Of a DNA stretch of 64,000 nt, positions 44,260 through 51,827 are shown one piece after another. Source of the stretch: Paucimonas lemoignei (lineage in GTDB: Bacteria > Pseudomonadota > Gammaproteobacteria > Pseudomonadales > Pseudomonadaceae); the NCBI GenBank assembly GCA_900475325.1, contig LS483371.1, forward strand, positions 5,307,501 to 5,371,500, read 5' to 3'. The position numbers were made by a program, and so were the translations under genes. Numbering within the stretch: the first letter of the stretch is position 1; every line of letters starts with the position of its first letter. The notes below the pieces were generated by a model. It saw only the letters and a list, made by a program, of their open reading frames with translations, had not been told where the DNA came from and ran no database searches.

Positions 44260-45153
44260 ATGAGCACCAGCCTTGAACACGCCCGCCTGTTGCGTCTGGC
44301 AACCCGGGCGTCGCTGGCGGTCGCCAGTGTCCTGATCATTGCCAAGGCGGTGGCGTGGTGGTTGAGCGGTTCGGTCAGCCTGCTCGCGGGCCTGACCGAC
44401 TCGCTGCTCGATGGCGCGGCGTCGTTTCTGAATCTGCTGGCAGTGCATTACGCCCTGCGCCCTGCCGATGATGACCACCGCTACGGCCACGGTAAAGCCG
44501 AAGCCTTGTCGGGAATGGCGCAAGCGCTGTTCATTGCGGTCAGTGGCTGTTTGATTGGTTTTCAGGCGGTGGAACGGATTCAGAACCCTGAGCCAATCGG
44601 TGCTGCTGGCGTCGGCATTGCCGTCATGCTGCTGTCACTGGCTTTGACTGCTGCGCTGCTGACACTGCAACACAAGGTCGTGAAGGAAACCGGTTCGGCG
44701 GCCATCCGCGCCGACTCCCTGCATTACCGGTCGGACTTGCTGCTCAACCTCGGCATTCTTGCAGCCTTAGTGCTGGCCTGGTTTGGCTGGCAGAGCCTGG
44801 ATGCTTGGTTCGGGCTGAGCATTTCACTGTATATCCTCTGGAGCGCATTTCAGATCGCCCGGGAGACCATCTCGGTATTGATGGATGAAGAACTGCCGGT
44901 GGATGTCAGCGCGCACATGCTTGAACTGGCCTGCAGCGTGCCCGGCGTACTGGGCGCCCACGACCTGCGTACGCGGATTTCCGGCAATCACTGGTTCGTA
45001 CAGTTGCACCTGGAGTTGCCGGGCAACCTGACCCTGTCGGTTGCCCATGGCATCAGTGATCGCGCCGCCGAAGCCATTCACCGCGAATACCCGAAAGCCG
45101 AAGTGCTGGTGCACGCCGACCCTCAGGAAGCCGTGCGGCCAGCATCGGCTTGA
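44260..45153 (+). CDS. fieF: Cation diffusion facilitator, iron/zinc efflux
   Basis: A 297-residue CDF antiporter with six membrane segments and a C-terminal metal-binding domain. Transport-site residues are in LTDSLLDGAAS near 46-56 and DSLHYRSDLLLN near 150-161; HRYGHGKAE near 73-81 matches YiiP/FieF. Exports Fe2+ or Zn2+ for protons. Follows the lipoprotein gene on the same strand. Named by resemblance to FieF/YiiP; exact metal unproven. Confidence 0.86.
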   Translation: MSTSLEHARLLRLATRASLAVASVLIIAKAVAWWLSGSVSLLAGLTDSLLDGAASFLNLLAVHYALRPADDDHRYGHGKAEALSGMAQALFIAVSGCLIGFQAVERIQNPEPIGAAGVGIAVMLLSLALTAALLTLQHKVVKETGSAAIRADSLHYRSDLLLNLGILAALVLAWFGWQSLDAWFGLSISLYILWSAFQIARETISVLMDEELPVDVSAHMLELACSVPGVLGAHDLRTRISGNHWFVQLHLELPGNLTLSVAHGISDRAAEAIHREYPKAEVLVHADPQEAVRPASA

Positions 45154-45156
45154 AGG

Positions 45157-46308
45157 TCAGTTGATGGTGTAGCCGCGCCCCATCAGGCACGCCACCATGG
45201 AGCGGCGATACACCTGAATCATCGCCGGGGCGTTCGGCGAGTTCGGGTCCGCCGGATCGAAGGCGCTTTGCTCGACTGACCAGCGATAGCAATCGTATTT
45301 GTCCTGCGCGACTTGCTCCTGACTTTGGCCATTGTTCGGATAGGCAATCGGATCGTAGGCACTGCTGGCTGGCATCTGCTGGGTATATGCAGGCTCGACA
45401 CTCTGCGGCGGGTAGACCACTTCGTAATCCTGGGAGTCTTGCTGATAGGTGTAGTAGGTCCCGGCCGCCAGGAAGAACAGCGCGCTACCCACCCACACTT
45501 CCTGGGAATACGCAGGCAGGCTGCGCACGCGCATGCCATAAGGCGGCGTCACGACCACGTAGCGCGGACCTTGTGGGCGATACCAATAGCCATCGGAATA
45601 GAAATAGTCCTGCCCGCGATAAGGCACCCGTGAATAGCTGCCTGGCACCCGGTCCGTGACGTAACCCGGACGATAGTGCGGGCCACCGCCCCAGCCATTG
45701 CCGTGCCCGTCAGGTCGGCCGGTCCAGTGATCGTTGGGCCGGTAGTCGCCTCGGTTGTTACGGGGACCGTTGTCCTGATAGTAGCCCTGGCGTGGCGGCT
45801 GGGTCTGGCGCGCTTCGCCGGGGCCGCTCTGAATCGGCAGGTTGTTCTGGCGCTGCTGCAATTGCTGACGCTGCTCGATCTGGCGTTGCTGAATCTGTTG
45901 CTGCTGAAGCTGCTGCTGTTGCTGGCGGTCGACCTGACGCTGCTGCATCTGCTGCTGTTGAATCTGCTGTTGCTGCTGGCGATCCACGTCGCGAATCTGC
46001 TGTTGTTGCTGGCGCTCGACCTGGCGCTGCTGATTCTGTTGCTGCTGAATCTGCTGTTGCTGCTGACGATCCACGTCACGAATCTGCTGATCCTGCTGGC
46101 GCTCGACACTGCGCTGCTGATCGCGTTGTTGCTGGATCTGCTGTTGCTGCTGGCGGCGGTCATTCTGCTGCTGTTGTGCCGCATTCGGCTCGCCACGGCC
46201 GTTGTCGCGATTCATGTCGCGGGGCGGTTGATCCCCTGCGAGCGCCTGGGCACTCATGTTTAGACACAACAGGCCAATACCCGCCAGATGCCAGATGCCC
46301 GATTTCAT
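45157..46308 (-). CDS. Gln-rich exported protein (DUF6515-like)
   Basis: A 383-residue secreted protein. Signal peptide near 1-24 (IGLLCLNMSAQALA). Residues about 40-165 are a low-complexity run of QQQQIQQQ with repeated RDVDRQ and RQVERQ units, predicted as a long helical or coiled segment. The C-terminal 200 residues contain GQDYFYSDGYWYRP and YVVVTPPYG, as in DUF6515 proteins, a short hydrophobic segment and a CYRWSVEQS block with MGRGYTIN at the end. Function unknown; cell-envelope location likely. Convergent with fieF by 3 bp. Confidence 0.75.
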   Translation of the reverse strand: MKSGIWHLAGIGLLCLNMSAQALAGDQPPRDMNRDNGRGEPNAAQQQQNDRRQQQQQIQQQRDQQRSVERQQDQQIRDVDRQQQQQIQQQQNQQRQVERQQQQQIRDVDRQQQQQIQQQQMQQRQVDRQQQQQLQQQQIQQRQIEQRQQLQQRQNNLPIQSGPGEARQTQPPRQGYYQDNGPRNNRGDYRPNDHWTGRPDGHGNGWGGGPHYRPGYVTDRVPGSYSRVPYRGQDYFYSDGYWYRPQGPRYVVVTPPYGMRVRSLPAYSQEVWVGSALFFLAAGTYYTYQQDSQDYEVVYPPQSVEPAYTQQMPASSAYDPIAYPNNGQSQEQVAQDKYDCYRWSVEQSAFDPADPNSPNAPAMIQVYRRSMVACLMGRGYTIN

Positions 46309-46728
46309 GCTTTCCTCACAGGGATGCCGATGTATACGAATAGGACTGCGATATTGATGCGCCGTTCGCCGCATGCTATCAGCAGGCTACTAGTGGCGAA
46401 CATAACCCTCACGCAAGAAAAAGGGGGCCTTGCGGCCCCCTTTGGGAATTTCGTCCTGGCTCAACGCTTGTGGCGTCGGCTCACCTCATGCCGTCTTCTG
46501 GACAGTATGCAGCCCGGGGGCCTGGCCAACCCTTTGGGGCTGGAGGCCGCGGCTGGCCTGATTCGGCGAGCCGCGCTGGACGCTATGTCCGGGCAGTGAT
46601 TCTGGTGAAAAGGATAGGCCTGAGCGAGCGACACAGGATTGCGAAAATTGCTCCATAAAACATTACTTGCGCAATTTTTAACTTCCGATGAATAATTCAG
46701 CGCAATTCAACCAAGAAAGGGGAAGTTC
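46309..46728. other. Intergenic region with an orphan hairpin
   Basis: About 420 bp without a recognised gene between the Gln-rich protein and lrp. It contains the minus-strand terminator at 46417. Just before lrp, TTGCGCAATTTTT (46667) and GCGCAATT (46700) form a repeated AT-rich motif that could be an autoregulatory Lrp-type site. Confidence 0.5.
46417..46443 (-). terminator. Orphan minus-strand terminator
   Basis: On the minus strand AAAGGGGGCC-GCAA-GGCCCCC followed by TTTTTCTT. Strong stem and U-run, but no minus-strand gene lies within the 285 bp upstream, so it may end a small RNA. Confidence 0.65.
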
Positions 46729-47208
46729 GTGAGCAAACTCGACAGATATGACCTGAGCATTTTGGCGGAATTGCAGCGTGACGCACGTATCTCCAATCAG
46801 GAATTGGCCGAACGCATTGGTCTGTCGCCTTCGCCTTGCTCGCGGCGCGTCAAACAACTGGAAGATGATGGCTATATCGTCCGCCAGGTTGCACTCCTGG
46901 ACCGCAAGAAGCTGGGCCTGAACCTCACTGCTTATGTACTGATCGGCATGGACCGTCACACGCCTGAGCGTTTCGAGAATTTCGAGATGCACATCCGCAA
47001 CCTGCCGCAGGTCCAGGATTGCAGCCTGGTGACGGGGATGGACGCCGATTACCAGCTTAAAGTCGTGGTGCCTGACATGGATCACTACCAGAAACTGCTG
47101 TTGGGCCACCTTACCCGCATCGAGGGCGTGACCAGCGTCAGGTCAAGCTTTGTGCTCAACCAAGTGCTGGCCAGCACTGAACTACCCTTGACCCATCTGC
47201 GCAACTGA
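46729..47208 (+). CDS. Lrp/AsnC-family regulator
   Basis: A 159-residue Lrp-type regulator. The helix-turn-helix is near 5-60 (DLSILAELQRDARISNQELAERIGLS, SPCSRRVKQLE) and the RAM ligand domain follows (NLPQVQDCSLVTGMDADYQLKV near 85-106). Start is a GTG with GGGGAAG upstream. It is followed by a DUF2788 gene. Amino-acid effector expected; target unknown. Confidence 0.84.
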   Translation: MSKLDRYDLSILAELQRDARISNQELAERIGLSPSPCSRRVKQLEDDGYIVRQVALLDRKKLGLNLTAYVLIGMDRHTPERFENFEMHIRNLPQVQDCSLVTGMDADYQLKVVVPDMDHYQKLLLGHLTRIEGVTSVRSSFVLNQVLASTELPLTHLRN

Positions 47209-47225
47209 TTGGCCGGAGATAAACC

Positions 47226-47426
47226 ATGGACCCCGCGGTATTCGAAGAATGGATGATGACGATTCTGGTCACCCTCCTCATCGGCTTCATGGGTTTCATC
47301 GTCTGGGACCTGGCTAAAAAGTCCAAGGCCGGACGCTTCGGGACCTTGATCCTGTTCTTCGTGCTGGGTTTGGGGATCATGGCATTTGTGATCAAGAGTG
47401 TGGTGATTGCTTATATCGAAAGCTGA
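47226..47426 (+). CDS. DUF2788 small membrane protein
   Basis: A 66-residue protein with two membrane segments (near 12-30 and 42-62) separated by a basic loop AKKSKAGRFG. The family DUF2788 is common in gammaproteobacteria and uncharacterised. GGAGAT lies before the ATG and it starts 17 bp after the Lrp gene, so co-transcription is likely. Confidence 0.8.
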   Translation: MDPAVFEEWMMTILVTLLIGFMGFIVWDLAKKSKAGRFGTLILFFVLGLGIMAFVIKSVVIAYIES

Positions 47427-47442
47427 ATAGCCCGCAATGCAG

Positions 47443-47537
47443 CCCATAGGAGCGGCTTTAGCCGCGAATATCACGGAACATCCCCCGCCAATGCCTCGAT
47501 AAAACAACCGCTTCGCGGCTAAAGCCGCTCCTACGGG
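47443..47537. repeat. REP pair (REPIN), GCGGCTTTAGCCGC class
   Basis: CCCATAGGAGCGGCTTTAGC facing GCTAAAGCCGCTCCTACGGG, between the convergent DUF2788 and rluE genes. Confidence 0.86.
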
Positions 47538-47546
47538 AGGTATTGA

Positions 47547-48173
47547 TCAAAGTTTCGCCGGCACTTCCCGCCACTGCCCCTGATCCAGCCCCTCGATACT
47601 CCAGTCACCAATCCTGACCCGCACCAGCCTCAACGTCGGCAAGCCCACGGCAGCTGTCATGCGGCGGACCTGGCGATTGCGACCTTCCTTGATGATCAAC
47701 TCCAGCCAGCTGGTGGGCACGCTCTTGCGGAAACGCACTGGCGGGTCACGTGGCCACAGCTGTGGCTCGTCCAGCTGCCGGGCTTGCGCGGGCAAGGTCG
47801 GACCGTCGTTGAGCTGCACGCCGTCACGTAACAGCTGCAACTGCTCGGCAGTGGGTTCGCCTTCAACCTGCACCCAATAAGTCTTGGGCAACTTGTGTTT
47901 GGGGTCGGCAATGCGCGCTTGCAGCTGGCCGTCATTGGTCAACAGCAGCAAGCCTTCGCTGTCCCGGTCCAGACGACCTGCCGGATAGATGCCGGGGATA
48001 TCGATGAAATCCTTGAGCGTCGCCCGCCCCTCGCCGTCGCTGAACTGGGTCAGCACATCAAACGGCTTGTTGAACAGGATGAGTTTCGGCTCGGCAGGCG
48101 CAGCCTTGGCAATGCGACGATTGGCACCCGGACTTGCAGGGCGGCGAGCAGGAGGACGCTGGATACGGGACAT
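47547..48173 (-). CDS. rluE: 23S rRNA pseudouridine synthase RluE
   Basis: A 208-residue pseudouridine synthase of the RsuA/RluE group. The catalytic Asp is in [17 protein letters not shown] near 67-82; [11 protein letters not shown] near 31-41, KTYWVQV and [10 protein letters not shown] near 165-174 are family motifs. No S4 domain, as in RluE, which modifies U2457 of 23S rRNA in E. coli. A basic N-terminal tail ([14 protein letters not shown]) precedes the domain. It lies 66 bp after amn, beyond a terminator. Confidence 0.88.
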   Translation of the reverse strand: MSRIQRPPARRPASPGANRRIAKAAPAEPKLILFNKPFDVLTQFSDGEGRATLKDFIDIPGIYPAGRLDRDSEGLLLLTNDGQLQARIADPKHKLPKTYWVQVEGEPTAEQLQLLRDGVQLNDGPTLPAQARQLDEPQLWPRDPPVRFRKSVPTSWLELIIKEGRNRQVRRMTAAVGLPTLRLVRVRIGDWSIEGLDQGQWREVPAKL

Positions 48174-48186
48174 GAGGTTTCGGTAA

Positions 48187-48221
48187 TCGGAAAACAGAAA
48201 GGGCCACTTTACAGGCCCTTT
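48187..48221 (-). terminator. Terminator of amn
   Basis: AAAGGGCC (48198-48205) and GGCCCTTT (48214-48221), on the minus strand followed by CTGTTTTCC. It lies 19 bp after the amn stop and before rluE. Confidence 0.75.
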
Positions 48222-48239
48222 CGTGTCACACCTAGCCTG

Positions 48240-49703
48240 TCAACGGAACGGCGGCTCATCGAAGCTGCGCAGTTTGCGCGAGTGCAACGAGTTCAGCTCG
48301 GTACGCAGCAGGTCCAGCGCGGCGATGCCGATATTCAAATGCTGGCTGACGGCACGCTCGTAGAACGCGTTGGCCGAGCCTGGCAGTTTGATTTCGCTGT
48401 GCAGCGGTTTGTCCGAGACGCACAGCAACGTGCCATACGGCACCCGCAAGCGATAACCCTGAGCGGCGATGGTGCCGCTTTCCATATCCACCGCCACGGC
48501 ACGGGACAGGTTGATCAATGGACGTTCCTGGGCCCAGCGCAATTCCCAGTTGCGGTCGTCATAGGTCAGCACCGTGCCGGTCCGCAGACGCTTTTTCAGA
48601 TCGTCGCCGCGCTCGCCCGTGACCTGGGCAGCCGACTCCTGCAACGCCAGTTGTACTTCAGCCAGTGCCGGGATCGGGATATGCGGCGGCAGGACCCGAT
48701 CAAGGATCCCGTCGCGACGCATGTAGGCGTGCGCCAGCACGTAGTCACCGATAGTCTGCGATTGGCGCAGGCCGCCACAGTGGCCGATCATCAGCCAGCA
48801 ATGTGGACGCAGCACGGCCAGGTGATCGGTGATGTTCTTGGCGTTGGACGGGCCGACGCCAATGTTGACCAGAGTCACGCCATGACCGTCTTCGGCAATC
48901 AGGTGGTAAGCCGGCATCTGATAGCGATGCCAGACCACGCTGGCGACGATGGCCTGAGCTTCGCCATGGTCCATGCTCTTCTCGACGACCACATTACCGG
49001 GCAAGACCATGCGCACGAAACGCGGGTCTCCGCGCAGCTTTTCCAGACCATGCACGATGAACTGGTCCACATAGCGGTGGTAGTTGGTCAGCAGGATCCA
49101 GGGCTGCACGTGACGCCAGTCGCTGCCGGTGTAGTGCACCAGCCGACGCAGGGAAAAGTCGACCCGCGCGGCATCGAACAGGGCCAGCGGCAGCGGATTG
49201 GTGTTGGCCCAGTCGTACAGGCCATCAGCGATACCGTCGGTGGCAGCGGACAGGTCAGTGCTGGGGAAAACCCGCGCCAGTGCCGCCGCCGTCACGCCGG
49301 AACCGGCCAGCTCATCGCCCTGCTCGACCACGTAGGGGTAAGGGATGTTCTGCTCGCTAACGCCGACTTCCACGACGATGGTGAATTCGGCCATCAACGG
49401 TTTGAGCTGTTCGAGCAGGTATTTACGGAACGCCGCAGGATGGGTCACGGTGACGCTATAGACGCCCGGCAGCTGGACTTTGGCGTAGGCCCGAGTGGTC
49501 AGCGGCACCTCGCCATGGCTGTGGTAGGTCAGGCGTATTTCAGGATAGCGAAACAGCGAGCGCTCATCGGCATCGGGCTCGACCCGGTCTTTCAAGTATC
49601 GCTTCAAAGCCAGGCTCAACGCGCTGGTTGCACGCTCATGCAGGGCAGCCAGGCGGTCAACAGCCTGCTCGGCCGTTTCAACGACAATAAAGTTTTCGGT
49701 CAC
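48240..49703 (-). CDS. amn: AMP nucleosidase
   Basis: A 487-residue AMP nucleosidase that hydrolyses AMP to adenine and ribose 5-phosphate. The N-terminal regulatory domain spans about 1-170; the nucleoside phosphorylase-like domain has GVGPSNAKNITDHLAVLRP near 285-303, GHCGGLR near 311, AVAVDMESGTIAAQG near 408-422 and SDKPLHSEIKLPG. The start is a GTG at 49703 with AGAAGGA upstream, matching the family N terminus (TENFIVVETAEQAVDRL). Produces adenine, which adenine deaminase in this window could then use. Confidence 0.9.
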   Translation of the reverse strand: MTENFIVVETAEQAVDRLAALHERATSALSLALKRYLKDRVEPDADERSLFRYPEIRLTYHSHGEVPLTTRAYAKVQLPGVYSVTVTHPAAFRKYLLEQLKPLMAEFTIVVEVGVSEQNIPYPYVVEQGDELAGSGVTAAALARVFPSTDLSAATDGIADGLYDWANTNPLPLALFDAARVDFSLRRLVHYTGSDWRHVQPWILLTNYHRYVDQFIVHGLEKLRGDPRFVRMVLPGNVVVEKSMDHGEAQAIVASVVWHRYQMPAYHLIAEDGHGVTLVNIGVGPSNAKNITDHLAVLRPHCWLMIGHCGGLRQSQTIGDYVLAHAYMRRDGILDRVLPPHIPIPALAEVQLALQESAAQVTGERGDDLKKRLRTGTVLTYDDRNWELRWAQERPLINLSRAVAVDMESGTIAAQGYRLRVPYGTLLCVSDKPLHSEIKLPGSANAFYERAVSQHLNIGIAALDLLRTELNSLHSRKLRSFDEPPFR

Positions 49704-49823
49704 GATTCGTATCCTTCTGATCTTGCAGGCCCCCATCTTGCCTGCATCCTTGGGGGAAGGCACTAGTGGCGCTGAATCAGATATCAGGGTCCTGCCGCTC
49801 CTCACGGTGCTGCTGATCTCTTA

Positions 49824-49916
49824 CTGTGGGAGCGAATTCATTCGCGAATGCGGTTTTACCCACGACGAATCTCTGTCGAATGTACCGGCCCTTTCGCGAA
49901 TGAATTCGCTCCCACA
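49824..49916. repeat. REP pair (REPIN)
   Basis: CTGTGGGAGCGAATTC facing GAATTCGCTCCCACAG between the aidB-like gene and amn. Confidence 0.9.
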
Positions 49917-49949
49917 GGAGACCGCATCTCCCTTGAAGCCTGCTTGGTA

Positions 49950-51596
49950 TCACGTTTGTGGCGAAGAGCGCATCACCAACGCTTCGACATCCACCCCACG
50001 CGGCAAGGTGCCGTACACCCCGCTGCGCGATGCCAGCCGACTGGCGATGAACCCGTCGCTGACTGCAGCATTGCCCGCTTCCAGCAATAACTTGGCCTGC
50101 AACGCGACGGCGATGTCCTCGGTCAGCTGCCGGGCGCGGTACTGGATGTCGCTGGTATCCCTGAAGTCCGCTTTCAGGCGGTCGATATGCAGCGCCAGGT
50201 GCTGGTCGCCATGGCCGTCGCCCAGCTCGTTGAACAGGGTGTCCAGCACGCCCGGCTCTTTGGACAGCGCGCGCAATACGTCCAGGCATTGCACATTGCC
50301 GGACCCTTCCCAGGTTGAATTGACCGGCGCTTCGCGATACAGGCGCGGCAGGATGCTGTCCTCGACATAACCTGCGCCGCCCATGCACTCAGCGGCCTCA
50401 TTGATCATGGCCGGGGCCCGTTTGCAGATCCAGTATTTACCCACCGCCGTCACCAGCCGGGCGAATCGTGCTTCGTGTGGGTCATCCAGATGATCCAGCG
50501 CCCGGCCCATGCGCAGGCTCAAGGCCAACGCTGCTTCACTTTCCAGGGCCAGATCAGCGAGCACGTTCTGCATCAACGGCTGCTCGGCGAGCACTCGGCC
50601 GCCGACCGTGCGATGGGCGCAATGATGAGCGGCTTGAGTCAGGGCCTGACGCATCAAGGCGCTGGAGCCGACCATGCAATCAAAGCGGGTCATGGCCACC
50701 ATTTCGATGATGGTCGCCACGCCGCGCCCTTCTTCACCGATCATCCACGCCAGCGCGCCCCGGAACTCAACCTCGCTGGACGCGTTGGACCAGTTGCCCA
50801 ACTTGTTCTTCAACCGCTGGATGTAGAACTCGTTTCGGGTGTCATCCGGACGATGCCGGGGCAGCAGGAAACAGCTCAAACCCTTGTCAGTCTGCGCCAG
50901 GGTCAGGAACGCATCGCACATGGGGGCCGAGCAAAACCATTTATGCCCGATCAACTCATAGGCCTGTCCCGGCCCAGCTGCGCCAGTCGGGTAGGCGCGA
51001 GTGGTATTGGCGCGCACGTCCGTGCCGCCTTGTTTTTCGGTCATGGCCATGCCAATGGTCACACCCGTCTTGTGGGCCATGCCGATATTGCGCGGGTCAT
51101 ATTCGGTGGCGAGCACTTTGGGCTGCCAATGCCTGGCCAGATCAGGTTGAAGACGCAACGCGGGTACGCTGGCGAAGGTCATGGTCAGGGGGCAACCGCT
51201 GCCAGCTTCCGCCTGACTGTGCAGATAACTCATGGCTGCGCGGGCGACATGAGCGCCGGGTTGCGGGTCGGTCCAGGGCAATGACGGGATGCCGTGCTCG
51301 ACCGCCGTGCGCATCAACTCATGGTAAGCAGGATGAAATTCCACCAGGTCAATGCGATGGCCGTAACGATCATGACTGGCAAATACCGGTTTGTTCTGGT
51401 TGGCGAGAAACCCGGCTGCCATCAAAGGCCCACCGGCCAGCGCGCCGTAAGCATCAATCCGGCCCTGAGCCCAATCGGCGCCGAATCGCTCGGCCCACTG
51501 TTGCAGCGGCAGGTCGATGCGGTAGAGATTGGCGCCCTCCAGGGAAGGCGGTTGGTTGGTCACTTCATGGGTTTCAGCGAACTGATGCAGGTTCAT
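49950..51596 (-). CDS. aidB: AidB-like acyl-CoA dehydrogenase
   Basis: A 548-residue flavoprotein of the AidB/isovaleryl-CoA dehydrogenase-like group. MTEKQGGTDVRANTTRA near 188-204 and HKWFCSAPMCDAFL near 220-233 are FAD-binding blocks typical of AidB, and the C-terminal ECMGGAGYVEDSILPRLYREAPV near 437-459 ends the dehydrogenase fold. AidB in E. coli is induced by alkylation and binds DNA. The basic C-terminal domain is of AidB length. Upstream gene is ladS on the same strand with a 231-bp gap. Confidence 0.86.
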   Translation of the reverse strand: MNLHQFAETHEVTNQPPSLEGANLYRIDLPLQQWAERFGADWAQGRIDAYGALAGGPLMAAGFLANQNKPVFASHDRYGHRIDLVEFHPAYHELMRTAVEHGIPSLPWTDPQPGAHVARAAMSYLHSQAEAGSGCPLTMTFASVPALRLQPDLARHWQPKVLATEYDPRNIGMAHKTGVTIGMAMTEKQGGTDVRANTTRAYPTGAAGPGQAYELIGHKWFCSAPMCDAFLTLAQTDKGLSCFLLPRHRPDDTRNEFYIQRLKNKLGNWSNASSEVEFRGALAWMIGEEGRGVATIIEMVAMTRFDCMVGSSALMRQALTQAAHHCAHRTVGGRVLAEQPLMQNVLADLALESEAALALSLRMGRALDHLDDPHEARFARLVTAVGKYWICKRAPAMINEAAECMGGAGYVEDSILPRLYREAPVNSTWEGSGNVQCLDVLRALSKEPGVLDTLFNELGDGHGDQHLALHIDRLKADFRDTSDIQYRARQLTEDIAVALQAKLLLEAGNAAVSDGFIASRLASRSGVYGTLPRGVDVEALVMRSSPQT

Positions 51597-51640
51597 GACG
51601 CGCCTCCTTCATCAAAGAAATATGACCGTGTGGGGGGGGG

Positions 51641-51733
51641 GCGTGGGAGCGAGCTTGCTCGCGAAGGGGCCGGAACGCCCAAACATCTCTTCAAGCCCGA
51701 ACACCGCATTCGCGAGCAAGCTCGCTCCCACGG
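51641..51733. repeat. REP pair (REPIN), AGCTTGCT class
   Basis: GCGTGGGAGCGAGCTTGCTC facing GAGCAAGCTCGCTCCCACGG between ladS and the aidB-like gene. The left arm follows a run of nine G. Confidence 0.88.
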
Positions 51734-51827
51734 GGCCTCGCCTCGCTACAAGCGGAGTTGGGAAGTGAACCACGCCCAAACCCCATTAAAAAGCGCCATA
51801 CCTGACGAATCAACGGCGCTTTTACCC

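Noticed and set aside
47895..49766. 623-residue open frame opposite rluE and amn
   Set aside because: Antisense to two recognised enzymes, spans their intergenic terminator, and has no known motif.
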